DNA of 64,000 nucleotides. It comes from SKLM01 sp964514285 (GTDB lineage Bacteria > Chloroflexota > Anaerolineae > B4-G1). Where the stretch lies: the NCBI GenBank assembly GCA_964514285.1, contig CAZEQC010000008.1, positions 1 to 64,000 of the forward strand. The letters run 5' to 3'. Under the pieces are notes generated by a model. The model was not told the origin of the DNA, ran no database searches, and was given only the letters and a program-made list of their open reading frames with translations. Both the position numbers and the translations under genes were made by a program. How positions within the stretch are numbered: the first letter of the stretch is position 1; each line of letters starts with the position of its first letter. Shown here piece after piece: positions 33,422 to 42,350 of this stretch.

Positions 33422-35929
33422 ATGAAAAACCGCAAAGCGCTCGCCCTCGTCCTATCCGCGGCCCTCGGCATCGGCCTGTTGTGGGCCCTCTTGGCTGCCC
33501 AACCTACCGTAGCCACGACAGCGGCCACCACCGCCACGGAGTCAATCACGATCACCAAGTATGCAGCTGATGGCACGACCGTACTTGCACAAGAAATCAT
33601 CACCTATGGCCAGATGGAGGCCGCCCTCCCGGTGCACGGCGACGGGGAAACCCACTACTACTTCCAGGGGCCGACGTTCGACCCGGATAACCTGTGGGAC
33701 CCGGACGAGACCATCAATCTCAAGAACAAGGGCGCCATCAAAGGGACCGACATCAAGGATCTCGTGGACCTCGTCGGCGGCGCCGAGCCCGGCGATCAGA
33801 TCGAGATCCTGGCGGAGGACAACTACGGGGACGCCTTCCCCTACGACAATGTGTACAACCCCGACCCGGGACAGGGCAAGATGGTCGTCGCCTGGTACAC
33901 CAAGAACGCCGGCGATGCCCACGACCTCTACCCCGATGGTGCGTACGTCCCCGAGTTCGGGGACGGCATGCAGCTCATCTTCCTTGCGCAGACAACCAAC
34001 GGGGACGGGAAGCACGTCTTCGGGCACGATGACATGCGCGACTATCTCGCGGAGGAGAACCGACATTACTTCTGGGATGGCGGCATCCAATATCCCTCTT
34101 CCAATGGCACCTCCATCAAGTACATCAGCCAGATCAATGTCTACTCGCAGGCACCTGAGCCTTGGTCGATCGACGTGACCGGCGCCGTGACCACACCCGT
34201 CAGCCAGAGCTGGTTCGAGAACGCCCTCGCCTGCCACGAGGTGGTGACTTGGACCGACGGCGGCGGTGACGTGTGGAGTGGCCTACCTCTCTGGTACATG
34301 CTGGGACTCGCGGACGACGAGTACGTCCACGGCATCGGTTCCTTCAATGATGCTCTCGCCAAGGCAGGCTATGACATTGAGGTTAGGGCAGAGGACAACT
34401 ACACGCAGTGGTTCGAAAGCGAGGACGTCCGTCGCTCCTCGGGCTACATCGTGGCCAACCTGATGAACGGGAGTCCTCTCACCGACAGTTATCCGTTGAG
34501 ACTGGTCGGGAGCGCGCTGACGTCGGGCTCCCAGCGAGTCAGTAACATTGCCAGCATCAATCTCCACAATATTCCCGAGATCGAGACCTGGACTCTCGAC
34601 CTGACGGGGGCCTACACGTACACGATGAGGCAGGCGGAGTTCGACAATGCCGTCATCTGCCCCAATATCGGGCACAGCGCCGTCTACACGGACGGAACCG
34701 ATGTCTACGAAGGTCTGCCCCTCTGGCTTCTCGTCGGCTGGGTGGATGACGACGACGCCCACGGACCGGACTCGTTTAACGACGAGCTCGCCGACCGTGG
34801 CTATGACGTCCGCGTGATCGCCACCGACGGTTTTAGCCACACCTTCCCCATCTCCGACGTCGCCCGCAACGACAACATCATCGTGGCAAGCACCGTCAAC
34901 GGGCAGGAGCTGCCAGCGGACGCATACCCGCTCAGGCTGATCGGCAGCGACGTGACCTCAGGCAAACAGAAGGTCAAGAAGATAGCCGAGATCGAGCTCC
35001 TTGACCTGCCAGGGCTCGACTATCACACTTACCTGCCGCTCGTCAGCAAACACTCCACCGCTTGGGACCTTGAGCTCAGCGGAGCGATGACCACGACTTT
35101 GACCGCGTCGGAGTTCGAGGCCGAGGCCTCAGACCATCCGGCCTCCTGGGACGATGGATCGGGCAACACGTACGGCGGCATAGCTCTCTGGAGGCTGGTG
35201 GGTATGGTCGATGATGCCAACCCCGACGCATTCAACGACCAGTTCGCCGCTCTCGGGTATCAGGTCAAGGTGATCGCCGTCGATGACTACAGCTACACGT
35301 TCCAGGCCTCCGATATCCCCAAGGACGACGGCATCGTCGTCGCCAACACCCTGAACGGGGGCGCGCTGCCCGACGACGAGTCCCCGCTCAGGCTGGTCGG
35401 CAGCGCTCTGGTCTCCGGTGGACAGAGAGTCAAGAAGATAGCAAGAATCGAGCTGCTCAATCTGCCGACGGTGACCCCGGATTGGGAGCTTGACCTGAGC
35501 GGCGCGATGACCACCACGCTGACTGCGACCGAGTTCGAGACGGAGGCCGCGGACCACCCCGCCTCCTATGATGATGGCTTCGGTAGTCTGTACGAGGGCG
35601 TGGCCCTCTGGCGGCTGGTGGGCATGGTCGACGACGACGACCCAGACACCTTCGACGACGACATCGCTGACTTAGGCTATGACGTCAGCGTGATCGCCAC
35701 CGACGGGTTCAGCTACACCTTCCCTATTTCGGACGTCGCTCGCAACGACAACATCATCGTGGCGAACACCGTCAACGGGGGAGAGCTGCCAGCCGACGCC
35801 TACCCGCTCAGGTTGGTGGGCAGCGCCCTGACCTCAGGCAGGCAGAAGGTCAGGCAGATCGCCAGTATCGAACTGGTCGGCCTGCCAGCCGTGGCAGGGA
35901 GACCCTATTCTCCGCCGTCAGACAGGTAG
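33422..35929 (+). CDS. Secreted protein with five SUOX-like (molybdopterin-binding fold) domains
   Basis: An 835-residue exported protein with a signal peptide (about residues 1-33). The first domain (about 38-245) is shared with the products of the genes at 36068 and 38831 (DGTTVLAQEIITYGQMEA, FQGPTFDPDNLWDP, KGTDIKDLVDLVGG). Four tandem repeats of about 140-158 residues begin at Trp248, Trp390, Trp548 and Trp688. Each shows W-x-L-x-x-x-G at the start, G-x-x-LW-x-x-G, a DG/DNY-TF strand, and PLRLVGS with SGxQKV near the end. That order resembles the sulfite oxidase-type molybdopterin fold. Repeats 1 and 2 have a cysteine (271, 413) roughly where catalytic Cys would be; repeats 3 and 4 do not. 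No enzyme function is claimed. ATG with AAAGGA upstream. Confidence 0.72.
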   Translation: MKNRKALALVLSAALGIGLLWALLAAQPTVATTAATTATESITITKYAADGTTVLAQEIITYGQMEAALPVHGDGETHYYFQGPTFDPDNLWDPDETINLKNKGAIKGTDIKDLVDLVGGAEPGDQIEILAEDNYGDAFPYDNVYNPDPGQGKMVVAWYTKNAGDAHDLYPDGAYVPEFGDGMQLIFLAQTTNGDGKHVFGHDDMRDYLAEENRHYFWDGGIQYPSSNGTSIKYISQINVYSQAPEPWSIDVTGAVTTPVSQSWFENALACHEVVTWTDGGGDVWSGLPLWYMLGLADDEYVHGIGSFNDALAKAGYDIEVRAEDNYTQWFESEDVRRSSGYIVANLMNGSPLTDSYPLRLVGSALTSGSQRVSNIASINLHNIPEIETWTLDLTGAYTYTMRQAEFDNAVICPNIGHSAVYTDGTDVYEGLPLWLLVGWVDDDDAHGPDSFNDELADRGYDVRVIATDGFSHTFPISDVARNDNIIVASTVNGQELPADAYPLRLIGSDVTSGKQKVKKIAEIELLDLPGLDYHTYLPLVSKHSTAWDLELSGAMTTTLTASEFEAEASDHPASWDDGSGNTYGGIALWRLVGMVDDANPDAFNDQFAALGYQVKVIAVDDYSYTFQASDIPKDDGIVVANTLNGGALPDDESPLRLVGSALVSGGQRVKKIARIELLNLPTVTPDWELDLSGAMTTTLTATEFETEAADHPASYDDGFGSLYEGVALWRLVGMVDDDDPDTFDDDIADLGYDVSVIATDGFSYTFPISDVARNDNIIVANTVNGGELPADAYPLRLVGSALTSGRQKVRQIASIELVGLPAVAGRPYSPPSDR

Positions 35930-35943
35930 CACGCGGTCAGAAA

Positions 35944-35968
35944 GGGGGGCGGCTAGTCACCGCCCCCC
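35944..35968 (+). terminator. GC-rich intercistronic hairpin
   Basis: A perfect 9-bp stem GGGGGGCGG/CCGCCCCCC (35944-35952 with 35960-35968) with a 7-base loop, 14 bases after the stop of the large secreted protein. No T-tract follows. It may stabilise the upstream message or reduce read-through. Confidence 0.5.
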
Positions 35969-36067
35969 GCGGCATGGATCGGCGGAGTCAGATAGCTCGC
36001 TGTGATGTCCAGTCGCAGGTTTGTGTCACGACCTAGGAGACACGACCTACACGTGCGGGAGGAGGAG

Positions 36068-37132
36068 ATGTCCATCAGACCAGTAAGAATCGTCCTCGGG
36101 CTGGCGCTGGTACTGTCGGCCGCACTTATCCCTGCCCCTGCCGTCACGGCGGCCGGGACCACGTCAATACGCGTCGTCAAGTACGCCGCCGACGGGGTCA
36201 CTGTCGTAGATGAGCGGACGATTAGCTACACCGAGATGGAGTCGCAACTCTCAGTGCAGGGGGATGGGAACACAACCTACTATCACCAGGGTCCCACCTT
36301 CGAGGAGGATGACCTCTGGGACCCGGGCGAGACCCAGAATCTGAAAAGCAAGGGGGCGCCCCGGGGGACCGACCTCAAGGATCTCTGCGAGCTCGTCGGC
36401 GGGATGTCTGCCGGCGACACTGTGAAGGTCTCCGCCGCCGACGGGTTCAACAAGACATTCGACTACACGAATGTCTACGACCCGGAGCCGCGGCAGGGCA
36501 AGATCGTCGTCGCCTGGCATTCCGATCGAGACGGCTATGTCCCGAACTGGGGTGACGGCATGCTGCTCGTCTTCTTCGCCGAGACCACCAACGCCGAGGG
36601 ACAGTACGTCTTCGGCAACGAGGATATGCGCCGATCGCTCCCTGAGGAGCGATGGCACTACTTCGACATCTATCCGTCAACGAACGGCTATTCCGTCAAG
36701 AACATCGATGAGATCGCCATCTTCTCCGCGGCCGACGACGAAGACGGCGAGTCGCGGGAAGTCGCACAGGTGGACGTCTCAGCGACCGTCGTTCTTCCCC
36801 AGGTGGCGCTCTCTCTGAACAGAGGCGTCATCGACTACGGCGAAGTTCAGCCGGGCGGGAGCTCGCGGGTTGTGGACGTCGGCATCACGAATGTGGGCAC
36901 GACGGAGGTCGATCTCACGCTTGAGGTGCGAGGTAACGACAACGTCGCTCAGCAATTCTACGAGCGTTCCCTCTATGTCGACGGAACGGCGTACGCCCGT
37001 GCCGCCATCATAGCCAGGATCGAGAGGGCCCAGACAGAGAGCGTGGATACGCAGCTGAAGGTGCCCACTGACTGGGCCGAGGAGGGCCGGCAGGAGGCCG
37101 TCTTTGTCTTCTGGGCGGAGGCGGTAGATTGA
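36068..37132 (+). CDS. Secreted SUOX-like domain protein with C-terminal beta domain
   Basis: A 354-residue exported protein (signal peptide about residues 1-28). Residues about 30-245 match the first domain of the 33422 product and that of the 38831 product: KYAADGVTVVDERTISYTE, YYHQGPTFEEDDLWDP and GTDLKDLCELVGGMSAGD. The stretch DLCELVGG-x12-ADGF-x-KTFDY resembles LLNLVGG-x12-KDGY-x-CVFDY of the 39757 product, which ties this domain to the SUOX-like fold. Residues about 260-354 look like an immunoglobulin-like or Asp-Ser-His domain (GVIDYGEVQPGGSSRVVDVG). No membrane anchor. The ATG at 36068 has GGAGGAGGAG immediately upstream. Its stop overlaps the phosphatase start. Confidence 0.72.
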   Translation: MSIRPVRIVLGLALVLSAALIPAPAVTAAGTTSIRVVKYAADGVTVVDERTISYTEMESQLSVQGDGNTTYYHQGPTFEEDDLWDPGETQNLKSKGAPRGTDLKDLCELVGGMSAGDTVKVSAADGFNKTFDYTNVYDPEPRQGKIVVAWHSDRDGYVPNWGDGMLLVFFAETTNAEGQYVFGNEDMRRSLPEERWHYFDIYPSTNGYSVKNIDEIAIFSAADDEDGESREVAQVDVSATVVLPQVALSLNRGVIDYGEVQPGGSSRVVDVGITNVGTTEVDLTLEVRGNDNVAQQFYERSLYVDGTAYARAAIIARIERAQTESVDTQLKVPTDWAEEGRQEAVFVFWAEAVD

Positions 37133-38838
37133 CGTCGCGGTTGAAGCTCGCCGTCACCGTCCTGTTCACGGTGACGGCGCTGACAGGTCTCTTTCCCACA
37201 GCGGCGATCAGAGCCGATACCCTTCCCCCCCAGCCGCTGTGGGGCCCTTACGTCACCGGAACCACTGAAACGGGTGCCGTCGTCAATTGGAAGACGGAGA
37301 AAGCAAGCTGGGGCGTCGTGCAATACAGCGATCAGGTGGGGCACGAGGATTTCGTCCTCGACCCCACACCCCATCAGCTGCACCACGTCACCTTGACCGG
37401 GCTCCAGCCAGGCCGGGAATACCACTACCGCATCTGGCTTCTGGACCCCGACGTGAGCCCTGAACCCTTCCGAACGCGTTCCGCTGATGAGATGGAACGT
37501 TGGCTGCGAGAGCACGGCATCGCCGCCGCGGATTGCAGTTTCAGGACCCTGGGTTCCGAGCCCTTCACCTTCGTCGTCTACGGTGACACCCAGGAGCAGG
37601 ACCCCTTCTTCACGCAGATGGAGCGGCACAAGCTGGTCGCCGACTACGTCGCCCAAGAAGAGGATGTCTCCTTCGTCGTCCATCTCGGGGACCTCACCTA
37701 TGACGCGGAGGATGCCGTAGGCTGGGACCTCTTCTTTGAAGCCGCAAGGGAGATGCTTGCGAACACCACGATCTATCCCGTGATGGGCAACCATGAGGAT
37801 TACTCGCGGTACTACCACGAGATCTTCGGAGCGCCCGAATACTATGCGTTCCAGTCAGGGCAGGCGCGGTTTCTCGTCCTGGATACGAATGACCGGGCCG
37901 ACTTCGACGCCCAGACCCGTTGGATTGAGGGCCAGGCCGGAACCCCTGCGGCGTGGATGTTCGCTTTTCATCACCATCCGGCCTACAGCTCAGACGCCAG
38001 AAACTACGGGGGGTGGGAGCTTTCGCGCAGCCACTGGGAGGACCTTTTCCGAGGCGCCGGCGTGAGGGCCGTCTTCTCCGGTCACGTACACGCCTACGAG
38101 CACTACCGGATACGGGGGCTTCACTACTTCGTCGTGGGAACCGGCGGCGGCATGCTGAGTGACCTCAGCCCAGATGCCCCGGCGGGCCTTCAAAACCGGT
38201 TAGCCAAGACCTTAGGCTACGCCAAAGTCACCGTGGAGAGCGAAGCGGCGATCATCCGCTTCCTAAAGGTCGCGCGTGTTTCTGAGGACAACCGTGAGGT
38301 CCTGGAGGTCTACCCGTTCGGAAGCGTCTTTGACACCGTCACCCTCCAGCCCGTTGAAGTGACACGTCCTGTGGCGAGTCCTGAGCCGGATTTTCGCATC
38401 TCGCCGCCTTCGTTGACCATCGCCGTCGATCGCCGCGGTAGTTCCCGCTTCAACTTGATGATGGCCTCCAGCGATGACGCGCAGATCATCGTGGACACGG
38501 AGGCCTTGCCCTTTGAGGTGGAGCCCAACACGCTGAAGATTGAGGGCTCTGGAAAGCCGCAGTCGTTTGAGCTGGAGCTGTTCGGGGACCCGTCGAGCCC
38601 CAACGGTGACTACGAGGGTAAACTCACCTTTGTGCGTGACGCCGGAGACAACGTGGCCCTCGGCGTCAAGGTCAGGACCACCGTGACGCAAACGGGGAAG
38701 AGATCAAAGCCTCTTGCGTTCGGCCCTGACCAAACCATCCTGCTGATCGCCGTCGTTCTCGTGGTAGCCGCCAACATCGGCGTCTATGTCGCCTATCGGA
38801 AGTACAAAGCTCGCGTAGCCACAAGAAAGGATGCCTAA
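37129..38838 (+). CDS. Surface-anchored purple acid phosphatase-like metallophosphoesterase
   Basis: A 569-residue protein with a signal peptide (about 1-30), an N-terminal fibronectin-like domain typical of purple acid phosphatases (about 38-140), a calcineurin-like catalytic domain (about 147-380) and, after a further beta domain, one C-terminal membrane helix (about 530-552) with a basic tail. Metal ligands are present: Asp153 (YGDTQ), Asp188 (LGDLTYD), Asn221 and His222 (GNHED), a histidine in FHHHPAY (281-283) and His319/His321 (SGHVHAYEH). It starts at a TTG overlapping the previous stop, so it is translationally coupled to the secreted module. Substrate unknown; a phosphorylated pterin or another phosphate ester is possible. 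Confidence 0.85.
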   Translation: MTSRLKLAVTVLFTVTALTGLFPTAAIRADTLPPQPLWGPYVTGTTETGAVVNWKTEKASWGVVQYSDQVGHEDFVLDPTPHQLHHVTLTGLQPGREYHYRIWLLDPDVSPEPFRTRSADEMERWLREHGIAAADCSFRTLGSEPFTFVVYGDTQEQDPFFTQMERHKLVADYVAQEEDVSFVVHLGDLTYDAEDAVGWDLFFEAAREMLANTTIYPVMGNHEDYSRYYHEIFGAPEYYAFQSGQARFLVLDTNDRADFDAQTRWIEGQAGTPAAWMFAFHHHPAYSSDARNYGGWELSRSHWEDLFRGAGVRAVFSGHVHAYEHYRIRGLHYFVVGTGGGMLSDLSPDAPAGLQNRLAKTLGYAKVTVESEAAIIRFLKVARVSEDNREVLEVYPFGSVFDTVTLQPVEVTRPVASPEPDFRISPPSLTIAVDRRGSSRFNLMMASSDDAQIIVDTEALPFEVEPNTLKIEGSGKPQSFELELFGDPSSPNGDYEGKLTFVRDAGDNVALGVKVRTTVTQTGKRSKPLAFGPDQTILLIAVVLVVAANIGVYVAYRKYKARVATRKDA

Positions 38839-39748
38839 ACGGATGAAGAAGCTTGTCGTTTGGTCGATACTTCTGGCCGGCCTGCTGTCGCTCGTGGCCG
38901 GCGCGCCCCCAGCTGCGGTCGCGGCAGGCGCAACCACGGAGCTCCACATCGTCAAGGTCGCCGCGGACGGCACGACGATCATCTCCGAACGGACTGTGTC
39001 GTACAATTGGATGGAGGAGAACCTCCCTGTACACGGAGACGGTGCCACGCACTACTACCATCAGGGTCCAGTGTTCGAGGGAGATATGTGGGACCCCTCG
39101 GAAGCGCGAAACCTGAAGGACAAAGGCGCTGTGAAAGGCACTGACGCCCGCGACTTGTGTGAGCTCGTCGGGGGCATGCGCCCCGGTGACGAGGTGCGTT
39201 TCGTTGCGGTCGATGGTTGGCATACCGACTTCGCCTACGAGAACGTCTACGAGCCGCTGGACAGACAGGGTCGGATTGTTCTCGCCTGGTACAACGGCGA
39301 GGAGCCGGCAGATGGCGAGAAATACGGCACCGGCTACCCGGGGGTCGAGGGGTATCACACCGCCATGCAGATCGTGTTCATGGCCGCCACCACCAACGAG
39401 GCAGGCAAGCACGTCTTTGGCAACGCGGATATGCGCGTGAGCTTGCCCCAAGAGGAGTATCAGCACTTCTACCAGGGTTACCCCAGTACGAACGGCCTTT
39501 CCGGCAAGTGGATCACCGAGCTGATCATCAATTCCCAAGAAGAGGCGCCCCCTGCCGCGAGTGCGACTCTGTCGGATGCTCCCGAGTCGGAGCCGGAGGT
39601 TGGAGAGACCCCGGGAGAGCAGCGCGAAGCAGAATCGGACTCGAACAGCCTCCTGACTCCTGCGCTGTGGCTCGCCCTGGGGCTGGGGATTGTGGGGCTG
39701 GGACTCACCTCTTTTGCCTTCCTTCGCCTTCGGAAGGAGGCAACCTGA
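38831..39748 (+). CDS. Membrane-anchored SUOX-like domain protein
   Basis: A 305-residue protein with a signal peptide (about residues 5-32), one domain homologous to those of the 33422 and 36068 products (about 35-235; HIVKVAADGTTIISERTVSY, YYHQGPVFEGDMWDP, GTDARDLCELVGGMRPGD), an acidic linker (about 240-275) and a C-terminal membrane helix (about 278-298) with a short basic end. It would display the domain on the outer face of the membrane. The ATG at 38831 overlaps the phosphatase stop by eight bases; ATG at 38843 is an alternative. The function of the domain is unknown. Confidence 0.72.
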   Translation: MPKRMKKLVVWSILLAGLLSLVAGAPPAAVAAGATTELHIVKVAADGTTIISERTVSYNWMEENLPVHGDGATHYYHQGPVFEGDMWDPSEARNLKDKGAVKGTDARDLCELVGGMRPGDEVRFVAVDGWHTDFAYENVYEPLDRQGRIVLAWYNGEEPADGEKYGTGYPGVEGYHTAMQIVFMAATTNEAGKHVFGNADMRVSLPQEEYQHFYQGYPSTNGLSGKWITELIINSQEEAPPAASATLSDAPESEPEVGETPGEQREAESDSNSLLTPALWLALGLGIVGLGLTSFAFLRLRKEAT

Positions 39749-39756
39749 GACACGAG

Positions 39757-40374
39757 ATGACGCGCCTTTTCGAACGAACGTCGAGGACCACTTGGTTGAT
39801 CCTGGCGGCGGGGGTGCTGTTTCTCGGCGGCGGGCTCCTATTGGGCCTGCGCCAGTGGGGCGGACCCGACCGGGTCGAACCTGTGGAATGGGATCTGACC
39901 CTGGTCGGCCGTGAGGGGCAGGAGCTGGTCCTCTCATACGACGAAGTAGTGTCGCTCCCCAGCGTGGAGACCCGTGCGGGGTTCTTCTCGTCCGTCGGGA
40001 CGGTTTATGGCCCCTACACAGTGAGAGGGATTCCGCTTGATACGCTCCTCAATCTGGTCGGCGGCATATCCCCCTCCGATGTGCTCTTCGTGGCCGCCAA
40101 AGATGGCTACTCCTGCGTCTTCGACTATGCACAGCTCCAAGGAGACATCGCCACATTCGAGCCGGACACACTCACGATGGTTCCGGAAGGAGATGTGCGA
40201 TACCTCCTCATCTTCGAGCAGGACGGAGAGCCCTTACCTGAGAATAGCGGAAAGCCTCTCAGGCTGGCTGTCGCCAATCCCGACGGCCTGCTCACCGAAG
40301 GCCATTGGTGGGTCAAATGGGTCAAGCGCCTGGAGATACGGACCCTGACATCCGATTCGGACAATGGCGAATGA
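39757..40374 (+). CDS. Membrane-anchored single SUOX-like domain protein
   Basis: A 205-residue protein with an N-terminal anchor (about residues 12-32) and one external domain with the clearest likeness to the oxidoreductase molybdopterin-binding superfamily: WDLTLVGREG at the start, VRGIPLDTLLNLVGG, AKDGYSCVFDY and a KPLRLAV...KWVKRLEI ending. The position of the catalytic cysteine of sulfite oxidases is not occupied (RAGFFSSVG), so it may bind a ligand without redox chemistry. It lies between the 38831 gene and the WtpA-like binding protein. A good ribosome site (GGAAGGAGG) lies rather far upstream, so the start is uncertain. Confidence 0.72.
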   Translation: MTRLFERTSRTTWLILAAGVLFLGGGLLLGLRQWGGPDRVEPVEWDLTLVGREGQELVLSYDEVVSLPSVETRAGFFSSVGTVYGPYTVRGIPLDTLLNLVGGISPSDVLFVAAKDGYSCVFDYAQLQGDIATFEPDTLTMVPEGDVRYLLIFEQDGEPLPENSGKPLRLAVANPDGLLTEGHWWVKWVKRLEIRTLTSDSDNGE

Positions 40375-40457
40375 GAAATCGAGGTCGACGTGAAAATCAC
40401 TGCCAAACCTCGATGGGCTGCACCGGTGACGCCATCCTGCGCCCTGAGGAGGACCAC

Positions 40458-41534
40458 GTGAAGAACCTTTCCGTTATCCTCCTCGTATCGCTCTTCGCCC
40501 TTCTGCTGACCGGGTGCAGCGGCGGCGTCCCCATGCTTCCAGGCCAGGAGAAGAAGACGGAGATGCGCGTCCTCTTTGCTGGGAGCCTGATCCTCCCCTT
40601 CGACGACCTAGAACACGCCTTCGAGGAGCAGCACCCCAACATCGACGTCTTGATGGAGGGTCACGGATCGATTCAGTGTATCCGTCAGGTCACGGAGCTC
40701 GAGAGACTGGCCGACGTCATCGCGGTGGCTGACTACTCGCTGATTCCGCTCCTGATGTATGAATCCAAGAACCCCGACACAGACGAGCCCTACGCCGACT
40801 GGACGCTGCAGTTTGCCACAAACGAGCTCGGTCTAGCCTACACGGATGCCAGCGCCTATGCTGGGGAGATCGATGCCGACAACTGGTATCGGATCCTATC
40901 CAGGCCCGATGTCGTCTTCGGCATCTCGGACCCACGGTTCGACGCCTGCGGCTACCGCGGCCTGATGTTGGGGCAGCTGGCGGTCTCGTACTACGACGAG
41001 CCGGATCTCTTCTATGACCTCTTCAGCGACCGATTCACCCAGCGGGTGGAGGTGCAGCGCGACCCGCGCGACGACCTCGACACGATCCTGATACCCGAGG
41101 TGCTACGACCCGAAAGCGACAGCGGGCTGGTGATGCGCGGCTCCAGCGTCCAACTGCTGGGCGTGTTGGAATCGGGCGATTTGGATTACGGCTTCGAGTA
41201 CCTGAGTGTCTCCAGGCAGCGTGACCTGCGGTTCTTGGCCCTGCCCGAGGAGATCAACCTCAGCAGCGAAGCACACCAGGAGAACTACAGCCGCGCTCGT
41301 GTGAAGCTTGCCTATCAGCGTTTCGCCTCCGTCAATCCGGAGTTCGAGGGCAAGACCATCCACTACGGCCTGACCATCCCGTCCAACGCACCCCACCCCG
41401 ATCTGGCCGTCGAGCTGATCCAGTTCCTCCTCGGCCCCGACGGTCAGAGGATCATGGCCGAGAACAACCATCCTATGATCCTTCCTCCCATCGTCGACCG
41501 CGAGGAGGCGCTGCCATGGGCACTCCAGCCGTGA
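40458..41534 (+). CDS. wtpA: WtpA-like tungstate/molybdate-binding lipoprotein
   Basis: A 358-residue exported lipoprotein (lipobox LLTGC, Cys20) that binds oxyanions for import. VLFAGSLILPFDDLEHAFEE, GHGSIQCIRQ, ADVIAVADYSLIP and DPRFDACGYRG match WtpA/archaeal ModA proteins, which coordinate tungstate or molybdate octahedrally with carboxylates and bind tungstate very tightly. The start is GTG at 40458 with GAGGAGG seven bases upstream. It lies directly before its permease and ATPase. Whether tungstate or molybdate is preferred cannot be read from sequence; a ModA-type alternative is less likely given the CGYR motif. Confidence 0.9.
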   Translation: MKNLSVILLVSLFALLLTGCSGGVPMLPGQEKKTEMRVLFAGSLILPFDDLEHAFEEQHPNIDVLMEGHGSIQCIRQVTELERLADVIAVADYSLIPLLMYESKNPDTDEPYADWTLQFATNELGLAYTDASAYAGEIDADNWYRILSRPDVVFGISDPRFDACGYRGLMLGQLAVSYYDEPDLFYDLFSDRFTQRVEVQRDPRDDLDTILIPEVLRPESDSGLVMRGSSVQLLGVLESGDLDYGFEYLSVSRQRDLRFLALPEEINLSSEAHQENYSRARVKLAYQRFASVNPEFEGKTIHYGLTIPSNAPHPDLAVELIQFLLGPDGQRIMAENNHPMILPPIVDREEALPWALQP

Positions 41535-41568
41535 GGCGAGAAGTGGATTGCGTCACACGTGACCCGTT

Positions 41569-42348
41569 ATGACTCTTTTCTCTAGCCGTCTCTCGGCGCT
41601 GTTCACAGTCTTGGCCGCGCTCCTGGTCCTCTTCATCGCCTGGCCTCTGGTGCGTACCGTCACCGGTTCCCAGCCGGCGGTCACGTGGGAGACGCTCCTG
41701 GAGGCCGAGGTGCGGAATGCCATCCTCCTCACCTTCTACAGCTCGGCTTGGGCAACCGTCATCGCCTTCGTCACCGGGGTGCCCCTGGCGTATCTGCTTG
41801 CCCGCACCGACTTCCCCGGCAAGCGCTGGATTGAGGGAATCGTCGATGTGCCCGTCGTGGTACCCCATTCGGCCGCCGGCATCGCGCTACTCTTGGTCTT
41901 CGGAAGGCGATCGTTTCTGGGCCGGACGTTCGGCCGGATGGGGCTCAGGTTCGTCTCGGCTGTTCCGGGCATTGTGATCGCCATGCTCTTCGTAAGCCTC
42001 TCGTTCCTGGTCGATGCGGCCCGCGAGGGGTTTGAGAGCGTCGATCCTCGGCTTGAGCGCGTAGCGCGCACCCTCGGTGCCTCTCCCTGGCAGACGTTTT
42101 GGCGCGTCTCCTTCCCGCTGGCGCGGCGCAGCATCCTCTCCGGGATGATCCTCATGTGGGCAAGGGGACTGAGCGAGTTCGGCGCCGTGGTCATCCTCGC
42201 CTATCATCCTATGATCGCTCCGGTGCTCCTCTTCGAGCGGTTTCAGTCGCTCGGGCTCGACTACGCCACGCCGGTGGCAGCCATCATTGTCATCATCTGC
42301 CTTCTCACGTTTGTAGCCCTACGCTTCGTCGCTCAGGAGAGGGAGTAG
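41569..42348 (+). CDS. wtpB: WtpB/ModB-like ABC permease
   Basis: A 259-residue inner-membrane permease of the molybdate/tungstate/sulfate group with about six helices. The EAA loop is LERVARTLGASPWQTFWRV followed by FPLARRSILSG, and the conserved VVVPHSAAGIALLLVFG stretch is typical of WtpB. It follows the WtpA-like gene by 34 bases and precedes the ATPase by two. No strong ribosome site is seen before the ATG, so coupling to upstream translation is possible. Confidence 0.92.
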   Translation: MTLFSSRLSALFTVLAALLVLFIAWPLVRTVTGSQPAVTWETLLEAEVRNAILLTFYSSAWATVIAFVTGVPLAYLLARTDFPGKRWIEGIVDVPVVVPHSAAGIALLLVFGRRSFLGRTFGRMGLRFVSAVPGIVIAMLFVSLSFLVDAAREGFESVDPRLERVARTLGASPWQTFWRVSFPLARRSILSGMILMWARGLSEFGAVVILAYHPMIAPVLLFERFQSLGLDYATPVAAIIVIICLLTFVALRFVAQERE

Positions 42349-42350
42349 CG

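Noticed and set aside
33422..35929. Active sulfite oxidase-type enzyme
   Set aside because: Two of four repeats lack a cysteine near the expected position and the other two only have one at a similar, not identical, spacing; no enzyme claim can be made.
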